Assembly: GCA_947247005.1 (NCBI GenBank)
Contig: OX365955.1
Coordinates: forward strand, 23,355,322-23,419,321
DNA length: 64,000 nt
DNA from: Spisula solida
Taxonomy: Eukaryota; Mollusca; Bivalvia; Venerida; Mactridae
Direction: 5' to 3'
Shown here: positions 56,064 through 64,000 of the stretch, piece after piece
Numbering within the stretch: the stretch's first letter is position 1
Layout of the letters: the number at the start of each line of letters is the position of its first letter
Made by a program: the position numbers and the translations under genes
The notes under the pieces: model-generated
What the model was told of the DNA's origin: nothing
The model's database searches: none
What the model saw: the letters and a program-made list of their open reading frames with translations, nothing else

Positions 56064-57598
56064 CTGAATTTTATTGTGTGATTTACGTTCAGTAATGATT
56101 TTAGTATTTTTACGCAAATGGGAACACTGACATCAACTACAGATTCTACATGCTGGTGGCTGGATCAGAACTTGTTATTTAATTTCTAGAAAAAGAATAT
56201 TAACTGCTACTCACTGCACCATTTAACTTTAAATAGTCTTTATTAACTCACACGTGAGTCCACAAAACATCAGTGATTCACTCACCGACTTCCTCAATTT
56301 GTTACAAACATTGCCATGGTTTAAACAACTGACAGAGATCAATGGCTGTCGAGATGTTAAACAGTAATATTATATTTATAAGTTATTGTTAACAAAAGAT
56401 TTTCTCGTTTCAAACAGAACACTAATCATCCCATGTCCTTGACATACGAAAAATTACGATGGGCCTAAAATCAACTGTAATTTTCAGACATTTCCGCAAC
56501 AGGGTATCGTTAAAACAACTTACCCGGCCCTTCAGGAACTTATTTTTTAGTCTCCAAATTTCCCCGATTGCTTAAATCGAGACTTTAAAGATTTATTCTC
56601 AGCAGTGAACAGTTTTCGTAAATATCATCACAATCCACTTTCAATTCAATACACAGAATGACCTAAGAACACACACCATATAAATACGCATCCGCAAATC
56701 AGATGGTACCATAAAGTAGTCCTTTCATAGATATCATTTTTCTCGTATTTTTGCAACAAAAGGAATATGTTTAAATCTTCTTTGGGACCGAGTATAACAT
56801 AAATAAATGAAATTAGTGATGTTCATGCATATTTACGCAAAAACGAATGTGGTATATTCATACGCGGTTGTAACACCTGAAAATACAATTATTTGTGAAC
56901 GAATTATTTTAAATGGCGAGCAAGAGAGACAACTGTCGTTAATTCAACTGTGTATCTAGTATAGTTGCTTCCCTTTCCACGAAAAAAAAGTGTCATAAAA
57001 ATAGCCAGAGTCGTGCAATCTTTATATAAATCTCGGAATACCAGAGCATTGTACACAACTTTTATTTGAAGTAGATTTGTCCTTCTTCTGTCTTTCCCAT
57101 TTGTATTTCTTTTTCTTGCACACTGTCATAAAGAAATGACAGCTTAGCCTAGATGATGCTAAGATCTTTCAATGTCGATGGCATTATACACTGGCGAAAT
57201 CACCAGTTGTCAAAGACCTGAATTCATTACAAACCATACTGTATGGAAACCCAAGTTTCTTACCACCACCTGTAACAGCCTTTCCAAATTAGGTTCCAGC
57301 CACCGCCGGGTAGGCCTAGGCCTATACCAATGGCAAATGAGATTCCAATCTCTGTCTGGTACCTCAACTCCACGTCCTACGGACTGCATGCCCTATATAG
57401 GGTCCCATACATTCCAAATGAGATCCGCACAATCACCTAGTAGGGTAACGCTACTACGAGTTTGAATAAGACACTGGTTGAATGACCCACCAATCTTGCA
57501 GCACACATCCAATCGCGACATAAACGACGTCGATCTAAGTTTTAAACGCGCCATTTTTCAAATTGGCCTACTCGACTTGCTCTGAGTCGTTTTCAACA

Positions 57599-57740
57599 TT
57601 TTGACAGCTGAAACTTGGACTTTTCGGCGGTTAAGTTCATTTTCTCGTTCAGTTGTGGTCATGTAATCAATTGTGGTCTGTGTTGTTTTTATGTATTCTA
57701 TGCTCGGCTGTTCAAGTTGAGTGCTGCCTTCCATTTCCAA
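57599..57740. repeat. Duplicated block, copy 1
   Basis: TTTGACAGCTGAAACTTGGA, TTCATTTTCTCGTTC, ATGCTCGGCTG and AAGTTGAGTGCTGCCTTCC recur in the same order and strand at 62376-62483. Copy 1 is open on the minus strand for 60 codons (57740-57558); copy 2 is not. Confidence 0.75.
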
Positions 57741-57798
57741 TAGTTTATTAATGACGATACAACACTTCAGACTGGGAATGCCATTTTGTTACCAGAGG

Positions 57799-57930
57799 TA
57801 CGAGGGGTGTTATACAAGTTCATTGACTGTTGCTAAACATCCAGAGGCTTGAAACTCACTTTTACAAGTTTTGGTGAATGTAAAGTTGCATTTATTAAAG
57901 AAATATTAGGCTACATACGACATATTATTT
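57799..57930. mobile_element. Possible mariner-like end fragment
   Basis: TACGAGGGGTGTTATACAAG resembles a TA plus mariner terminal repeat, followed by about 100 bp. No matching right end was found. Confidence 0.35.
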
Positions 57931-57934
57931 CGAT

Positions 57935-58782
57935 CAGGCCCGGATCCACCGGGGGGGGGGGGCACAGGGGGCCCGTGCCCCCCCCCCAGTTGGTCTCAGA
58001 GTGACCATTTTATACATTCTAAAAACGTTAAAATCCTTAAAATATTACCAATCGATTAGTCTATGGATCGATATTTTGTGATAACAGTCTCTGTATATTA
58101 CATATAGCGGAAGTGAAGGCAATAAAATGTGCCCCCTGTTGTTTATCCAGGCCCTAATTACACCCGATCTGAATCAATTAGACGCTTTCTCAAATGATTT
58201 TATAGCGTCTGAAAGATCATGATTTTGGTGATTCATTGATCTATGTTACCATGTGTTACTAAAACGTGTGAACTGATCAATTTAAAAATAGTGACCAGAC
58301 ATATCGAAATTTTCTTGTTCATAGATTTATTGCTGATAATGACATTTTGTAACAGTGCAATTTTAATAATTTCAGGTGAGATTTAAAACCTTAAAAGCTA
58401 GAAAAACGAGTTTAATTCAAAATATACCCGGGGGGGGGGGGGGGGGGGTGACACATTTTTCTAAATTTGCATGTGCCTAGCATTGAATTTTAATGTTTTT
58501 CAAACGTTATAGTGCATGAAATTTCATGATTTTTATTAAAAGTTAAGTTTACTAAAAATCAGGACCTGTTCTATAAACTCGTCGTATTTTATGTTGATGT
58601 AGCAGTTCAATTTTAATACCTTTACTTCTGATATTAAAAGCTTAAAGTGCTGGAAATTGCATGATTTTAATTTGAAAAGTGAAAAAATCTTCGGAGGGAG
58701 GGGATACCCCTCCCGCACCCACCTCAACATAATATAAAAAATATCTGGGCCCCCCAGTCAAAAATTTCTGGATCCGGGCCTG
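57935..58782. mobile_element. 848-bp non-autonomous DNA transposon, CAGGCCCGGATCCA ends, 5-bp target duplication
   Basis: CAGGCCCGGATCCA (57935-57948) is the exact inverse of TGGATCCGGGCCTG (58769-58782). Both sides are flanked by TCGAT (57930-57934, 58783-58787). Inside are G runs at about 57951-57962 and 58431-58448 and a C run. No transposase frame. Confidence 0.9.
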
Positions 58783-58820
58783 TCGATCATATCATGACGT
58801 ACATCGAAATAATATCGATT

Positions 58821-58912
58821 TTTCACTATCGTACTTTCGTTGTTTCGTGTTTTCACCATCGTTGTTTCGACTTTTCACCATCGTACTTTCGTTGTTTCGT
58901 GTTTCGACTTAC
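58821..58912. repeat. Short tandem repeat of CACCATCGTACTTTCGTTGT type
   Basis: Units TTTTCACTATCGTACTTTCG, TTGTTTCGTG and TTTTCACCATCGTTGTTTCG alternate two to three times. Confidence 0.75.
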
Positions 58913-59340
58913 TTCTATGCAGCGATGGCCCTAACGGGACACCGTAGTGTGTCGTTTATTACGTACGTTACTATGGTTTATGGTTAATAAAATACAAATA
59001 ATTTATCCAATCGTTTTGAAACTTTAAGAAATTATTGTTGTGATGTCAATGCATTGTTATCTTACCTTAGGCGACGATTTCTGATAGCATACGTGGTGAC
59101 ATCAGTTCAATGTAACGTCATCTTTAACAACTACGCCATGACGTCAGAAGAGCACCTGTATTTAGTGATGAAGTTCTTCGCTTTGGTAGGTGAAACGCCC
59201 AATGTGTTAAATATTACTTCAGAATGTTTACATTGAGTTTCCCGAGCGTCATAAGCTTGTGTTTTGACTGGCATAAGCGGTTGAAGGAGGGACATTTTAA
59301 CCGTCGTACACAATTTCAAATATGTCATGAGTGGATGCTG

Positions 59341-59445
59341 TCATTCATTCATTCATTCATTCATTCATTCATTCATTCATTCATTCATTCATTCATTCAT
59401 TCATTCATTCATTCATTCATTCATTCATTCATTCATTCATTCATT
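59341..59445. repeat. (TCAT)n microsatellite
   Basis: About 26 uninterrupted copies of TCAT. A serine-isoleucine-histidine-phenylalanine repeat frame across it is an artefact. Confidence 0.98.
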
Positions 59446-60247
59446 TTCGCCTGAGTACTTCAAGAAAACCGTGATTGGGTAAATGGTGTGTGGATATTTG
59501 CACATATGCATAGACCATAACGCAACTATTTTGACCACAAATTACATCAATTTCACAAAGATATTTTTAAAGAAATGGTAATATCACGTTCAATGGATCT
59601 CGAGGTCATTGTTTGCTTTAAAAGTGCCCACCGTTCTTGTACTTGCCGCTTTGTAAGCTGTGTTCAAGTTAAAACGTCAAGTTATACCTGTATTAAAGTA
59701 TGTGAAGCAATTTTAAGAAATATAATCTATTGTATGCAGTTCCGTATTTGCCGAATTTATAATGGAAAAGTTGATATCAGGGCTGGCTCCATATTCGACG
59801 AGGGTATTATTCTAATGTTGATGTCAGATTCGCATTTTCGGCGTTATACATGTAGTTTGAATGTCGATGTCAGAGAGGGTCCTCTATCCAAATCAGATCT
59901 GCATTCGCATTCCTTATATTGCGAACGTCGACGTCAGAGCTGGGTCTGCAGTGTTCAAACCCATAAGTATGCACATTGTATATTTTATAAAGAGTTTGTG
60001 TCAGCGCTGGGTCTGATGAGTGAAGTAATTTCATGGTAGGTAGGGTCGGGATTAACAGAAGTGTTTGCGTTCATCGGTTTGCATTAAAAGTTGCCCAAAC
60101 TTTGGCTCTCTGTGTTAAGAGTACAATTATGACGCTTAAAAGACTGTTTGGATTTCAATGAACCTTCACAATACTCGTTAGTACTAAGCACATGTGCATG
60201 CATCATTCGCTCCAATAAATTGTAACCAAGTTATTGCCCTTTGCTTG

Positions 60248-60508
60248 TTATGCCCCCCCATCTTTGATGAGGTGGTATATTGCTTTGCACTTGTTGGTCG
60301 GTAGATAACTCGTGAACGCTTGCACACATGGCCCTCAAACATCACATGGATGTTGGTCAGCCATAGTAGATGGCCTCTATTGATTTTGAGGTCAGTAGGT
60401 GTAGGACAAAGATCAAGGTCTAAGGTCAAGGTTTTTGTGACCTTTATCATTTCTGACTATTTGGCTGTCAAGGGGGCGTATACGTGTTTTACAAACATCT
60501 CTTGTTAT
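60248..60508 (-). mobile_element. Helentron/pearl-like element, ACAAGAGATG family, reverse orientation
   Basis: Minus strand: starts ACAAGAGATGTTTGTAAAAC at 60508 with GTATACGCCCCC just inside. One core (GTCAGAAATG, TGACCTTGACCTTAGACC) and an end CTCATCAAAGATGGGGGGCA, whose GGGGG arm inverts the 5' motif. The microsatellite is nearly lost. Confidence 0.75.
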
Positions 60509-61099
60509 AATTGATATTTTCTGATCTCGGTATTTTCTCTGTAACTATTGGTCAATTCTTAACCCAAATTAACTAAAATACTAATTACATTCACAAGAAC
60601 TTAGCCAAAAGTTATGTATATATATCAGCGACAGAGTTATTGCCCTTTTCACTTTTATTCTTATTTTTGGTACACACTATTTCTTTGTAACAATCGAAAC
60701 ATGGGTATTCAACGAAACTTCCGAAGACTTATTATTCCAGGCAATATCTGGGACCTTCACTACATTCAGTGACAACTGTCTCCGGTAAGTATATTACAAC
60801 GCATAAAAGCCGATGAGATCAGAATGCATTCAGTGATATCTCGTCTTTCCACGTGACACTATAAATAAATAGAATAGACAAAGTACATAACAGTCCTAAA
60901 AAGGTAAACAGTCAGTCACATGTTGATAACTTATAACACAACTATAAACGTTTATTAACAACATAAATTATATTTGAAGTTGTATTATAATTTATTGAGT
61001 AATTTACATCCGAATAAATATTGATATAAGATCATGAAATTGCGATCAACCCATATTTCACGTTTTGTACGACTATAAAGCATTCCATGCATCGAACAA

Positions 61100-61325
61100 T
61101 TAAGCCTAGGTCCCACTGAGTAATTTTACGATGTACTCCCGATTGAAATTAATGAACTATCAGGACATCGGGAACAGGTTCCTCGTCGTCTAGGGAAGGC
61201 TTCGGGGAAGTCATTTATATAAGACAGTTTGTGATATCGGACGGAATTGTGATGAATCAGGTGGTATCGGAAGAAATCGGGAGAACATCACCAATGTGGA
61301 TTTCCTCAGTGGGACCTAGGCTTAA
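61100..61325. mobile_element. 226-bp MITE with TTAA target site
   Basis: TTAA plus GCCTAGGTCCCACTGAG at 61100-61120 is the exact inverse of 61305-61325. TTAA at both ends fits a piggyBac- or Kolobok-type duplication. No coding capacity. Confidence 0.9.
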
Positions 61326-62375
61326 CACTCTCTCTTCTTCATATTGCGCTGTTCTATTGTGCAAGTAAACATATTTATGTATTTCGCTGGCCTATAATTA
61401 GAAGGTCGTAAGTACAAAATTCGATATTTTGAGAAAACAAGCAAAAACTGCCTGAAATCTACTCTTTACGTATGGAAAAACAAGCTTTTTCAACTTCAGT
61501 TTGGTCAACATGACCATTTCCGTTCTTCATGAAAATAAACCTCATAAGAAGCGCATTGTCATGCAGTTTTCAAATATGTATCAGTCTTATAAGGTCGTAA
61601 GGAGCACTTACAACCTTCTAATTCTAAGCCAGCGATTTCTCAATTGATATATAGTACGGAGATATTGACTTGATCCAGACCTTTATGCATGAATATATTA
61701 CAAGGTGCTTGCGTTAGATATATCAATTTTCGCGAGTACATCGTGCATTATCGGTCGTTTTGATTTGTGTTGGTATTACACATCGAGCGTTCTCGTGACC
61801 ATGAGCGCTCATGAAAACTCTGGGTTTATCATAGACACAATCTGATTAAAATCATATCCTCAAACCCGCTACGCATGAGGTAAGGAAGATCAAGTACTTT
61901 AGTTAGATTGTCATAGACAAGACATCAGCTAGCTTTTATCGAGGATCAGGCTAATATCTCCGTACATTGTACTATACTTCATTAGATTTCACTTCCGACC
62001 CTTTACATGGATTCACATACACCATCTGTTTACATATATTTACTTACGGAATTGTAATTACATTACAATAGCAAATAAGTTGAAACAACCATTACTATTA
62101 GCCCGAACCTGCAAAGTAACACGCTTCAATCAAAGGGATGCATGTAATAACGTCTTATAATCATTGTGAGTAAACCTGGTCACGAACAAACTTAAAACAT
62201 GTCTCTGGTAGTGCAGAGTTTGGGAATGTTTTTCTAATTAATTAAGTTCGTAGTTTGAATTAATGACTCAATTTGCGATTTTGCGATTGTTCATGGCACA
62301 GTCAAACCTTTATGTGTACCACGTGACGTATTACAAAACACGGTGTAGGCCAACGTCGACTACGTTAGGTGTAAG

Positions 62376-62483
62376 TTTGACAGCTGGGACTTGGGCAGTT
62401 CATTTTCTCGTTCGATTATGTGTTGGTTTTATGTTTTCTGTGCTCGGCTGGTTAAGTTGAGTGCTGCCTTCCCTGTCCAACTT
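62376..62483. repeat. Duplicated block, copy 2
   Basis: Same order of motifs as 57599-57740 (TTTGACAGCTGGGACTTGG, TTCATTTTCTCGTTC, GTGCTCGGCTGGTTAAGTTG, AGTGCTGCCTTCC), with deletions of ~35 bp in the middle. Confidence 0.75.
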
Positions 62484-63077
62484 CATTTATCCTTTTGACA
62501 TAAGTTAAGAGCACGATGAAGTACGCTGACATAAGCTGTCGATCGCCGATGCAGGTCAGAACGGTATACCTCACGCCATGTGATCGTCGCAATGCGCACT
62601 TGCACGCGTTGTATACGGTGTTATAAGTTGCGCATAGCCATAAGTTCCACACTGGGCATATTCGATCGTATAAGTTGTATAAGGAATGTATATGCTACGG
62701 GCAATTTTGAAAAAAGTTACCCGTACGTTAAACATATATTATATACATGTACATTATGTATACGGTGTGCATGCGTCAAAATGAAGCTCCCGATCAAAGA
62801 TACGTGAAAAGTATCAAATATCACCTGTATAAAATTGATACAAAAAGTGCTCTAGGTCACTTTTCGCGAACCCGTCATTCCGATCATGTAAGTCTTCCCC
62901 AGTGTATGCCAACGCACACGCCTCAGCGGCCTGTCAGACTTTTGAATAAAATTCGTACATACGTTAGGCACGCGTTGTTGTGATACGCTGTACACGTGTA
63001 GCTGTGTCATTACAACACCATCTTAAGCATTCTACATATAAATGCCGTCGCCGACACTTTACAGTTGAACTAAATGT

Positions 63078-63420
63078 ATTTGGACGGATTTGACATAAGA
63101 TCGAACACGTAAAGTCTCGCGATCTTTTGGGCGGATTTGACATTAGATCGAACATGTAAAGTCCCGCGATCTTTTGGACGGATTTGACATTAGATCGAAC
63201 ACGTAAAGTCTCGCGATCTTTTGGACGGATTTGACATTAGATCGAACATGTAAAGTCCCGCGATCTTTTGGACGGATTTGACATTAGATCGAACACGTAA
63301 AGTCTCGCGATCTTTTGGACGGATTTGACATTAGATCGAACATGTAAAGCCCCGCGATCTATTGGACGGATTTGACATTAGATCGAACATGTGAAGTCAC
63401 GCGATCTTTTGGACGGATTT
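63078..63420. repeat. 47-bp tandem repeat, 7-8 copies, two alternating variants
   Basis: Unit TTGGACGGATTTGACATTAG, ATCGAACACGTAAAGTCTCG, CGATCTT. Copies alternate between CACGTAAAGTCTCG and CATGTAAAGTCCCG, giving a 94-bp higher-order period over the first six copies, then decay. It lies 135-480 bp downstream of the Tctex1-gene stop, in its 3' flank or 3' UTR. Confidence 0.92.
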
Positions 63421-63554
63421 CACCATTAAATAGATTGATCATGAACGATGGATGGAGTTGTCTTTGATCTAAGATGTACAGTTCGTACAATATATAAACT
63501 ATGGACAAAAATGATGGACGGAATTGGAATGGTAAATAACATGGTCACGTGGTC

Positions 63555-64000
63555 CTATTCAAAATAGACACCATATACATTGGCCACGGCGATCAGTGTA
63601 GTGTTTCTGTAAGTGTACGAAGCAAAATTGTCTGTATCGTGATTCCATACGCTTCTGCTTGCAATTTCAAGCCCTTGGCGCTTGTTTTCAGTAATAAACA
63701 CATTGCAGACGATCTTGTAGCGCGGAAAATCCATGGCTTTCACTTTACTTTTGATATCAGCCGTTAGTTCTGTTGCTATGCGACGAGAGTTTTCGTGCGT
63801 ATATTTCACTAATTTAAGTCTCTGCTCTAGTGTATTTTTCAGCATTGCCTCCACTTTACCAGGAGCGAACAGTTTCCCATGCTCCGGTTCTGTCCGGTAA
63901 GAGTTTTCATATCGAACGACAGGTTTGATTGGTTGTTTTTCACTTCGAGTGCTTCTGGTTTTGGCAAGTCTGCGCCAAGCTTGGGTCGCAACAACTATAC
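63555..64000 (-). CDS. Tctex1-domain dynein light chain (5'-partial)
   Basis: The frame is open from the window's right edge to TAG at 63557-63555, giving 148 residues of the C-terminal part. It begins with a basic linker (WRRLAKTRSTRSEKQPIKPV), then RYENSYRTEPEHGKLFAP (family pattern ENTY.LEP...F), then helices with LKNTLEQRL and ELTADIKSKVKAM, then strands FPRYKIVCNVFI, GLEIASRSVWNHDTDNFASY and AVANVYGVYFE at the C-terminus. This is the complete Tctex1 fold of the DYNLT family, which bind dynein intermediate chain or act in axonemal and intraflagellar dynein. The linker before the domain fits the TCTEX1D1/TCTEX1D4/TCTE3 group rather than short DYNLT1/3, but I cannot choose the orthologue. 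No intron interrupts the domain, so this is a single last exon or an intronless gene. The true start is off the window; the GTG at 63854 is internal. Confidence 0.9.
   Translation of the reverse strand, partial: IVVATQAWRRLAKTRSTRSEKQPIKPVVRYENSYRTEPEHGKLFAPGKVEAMLKNTLEQRLKLVKYTHENSRRIATELTADIKSKVKAMDFPRYKIVCNVFITENKRQGLEIASRSVWNHDTDNFASYTYRNTTLIAVANVYGVYFE

Larger units (their letters stand above)
42471..63554. other. Gene-free 21 kb upstream of STK38 exon 1
   Basis: Must contain the STK38 promoter and at least one 5' non-coding exon, which I cannot place. No conserved coding exon was seen on either strand apart from the LINE fragment. Repeats are listed. Stretches with nothing recognised: 42711-43480, 43800-44730, 45345-47515, 47795-48390, 48540-51915, 52055-53250, 53560-54590, 56065-57595, 59446-60245 and 61326-62375. 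Confidence 0.65.

Noticed and set aside
57558..57740. 60-codon minus-strand frame with a hydrophilic sequence
   Set aside because: The duplicate at 62376-62483 has stops in the corresponding frame, so conservation of coding is not shown.
59341..59445. Serine/histidine-rich repeat protein
   Set aside because: Pure (TCAT)n microsatellite.
59575..60039. 154-codon plus-strand frame, the longest non-repeat frame outside known genes
   Set aside because: No recognisable domain, cysteine-rich without pattern, and the region looks like degenerate ~55-60-bp units with GTCGATGTCAGA-type motifs. Not supported as a gene.
63852..63854. GTG as the start of the Tctex1 protein
   Set aside because: The conserved ENSY...EP...F segment lies upstream in the same open frame, so the start is beyond the window.

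Overview
This is animal genomic DNA, AT-rich with small exons in large repeat-filled introns. The repeats (ACGG-microsatellite elements, tRNA-derived SINEs, foldback MITEs) suggest a mollusc, most likely a bivalve; that assignment is inference. No bacterial operons, rRNA genes or CRISPR arrays were seen.

Two protein-coding genes can be supported, both on the minus strand. The main one spans about 948-42470 and encodes an NDR-family serine/threonine kinase (STK38/STK38L, Drosophila tricornered). Eleven coding exons join in frame with GT-AG introns to give 416 residues: the MOB-binding N-terminal region, the glycine-rich loop, the HRD and DFG motifs, the basic auto-inhibitory insert, the activation-loop Ser and the start of the AGC C-terminal extension. 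The C-terminal exon(s) with the hydrophobic motif lie off the left edge. The second gene is at the right edge (63555-64000): the C-terminal 148 residues of a Tctex1-family dynein light chain, uninterrupted and open to the window end.

Region by region: 1-947 is gene-free with a large palindrome. 948-8451 holds kinase exons 11 to 5 in short introns. 8452-12716 is an intron dominated by a 145-bp tandem array inside a Helentron/pearl-like element. 12717-12924 is exon 4. 12925-26602 is a 13.7-kb intron with a 20-bp minisatellite, a heptad-like 21-bp repeat and several transposon remnants. 26603-26725 is exon 3. 26726-37333 is an intron with foldback and mariner-like elements. 37334-37385 is exon 2. 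37386-42330 is an intron with a 161-bp tandem array and two SINEs. 42331-42470 is exon 1 with the ATG. 42471-63554 is about 21 kb with no recognisable coding exon, holding MITEs, a LINE 3' end, tRNA-like SINE heads and minisatellites.

The most interesting observation is in kinase exon 5. The end of the exon encoding the catalytic loop, together with its splice donor, is present as four identical 63-bp tandem copies, giving four equal donors in a row. Each skipped donor exposes the same in-frame stop. The second is that several unrelated repeat families share one terminal layout (5' ACAAGA-like start, subterminal motif repeated inverted in a 3' hairpin, central microsatellite), as in non-autonomous Helentrons. 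The third is a group of elements with CAG...TG termini and 5-bp target-site duplications. I did not find convincing evidence for a wholly new gene system.
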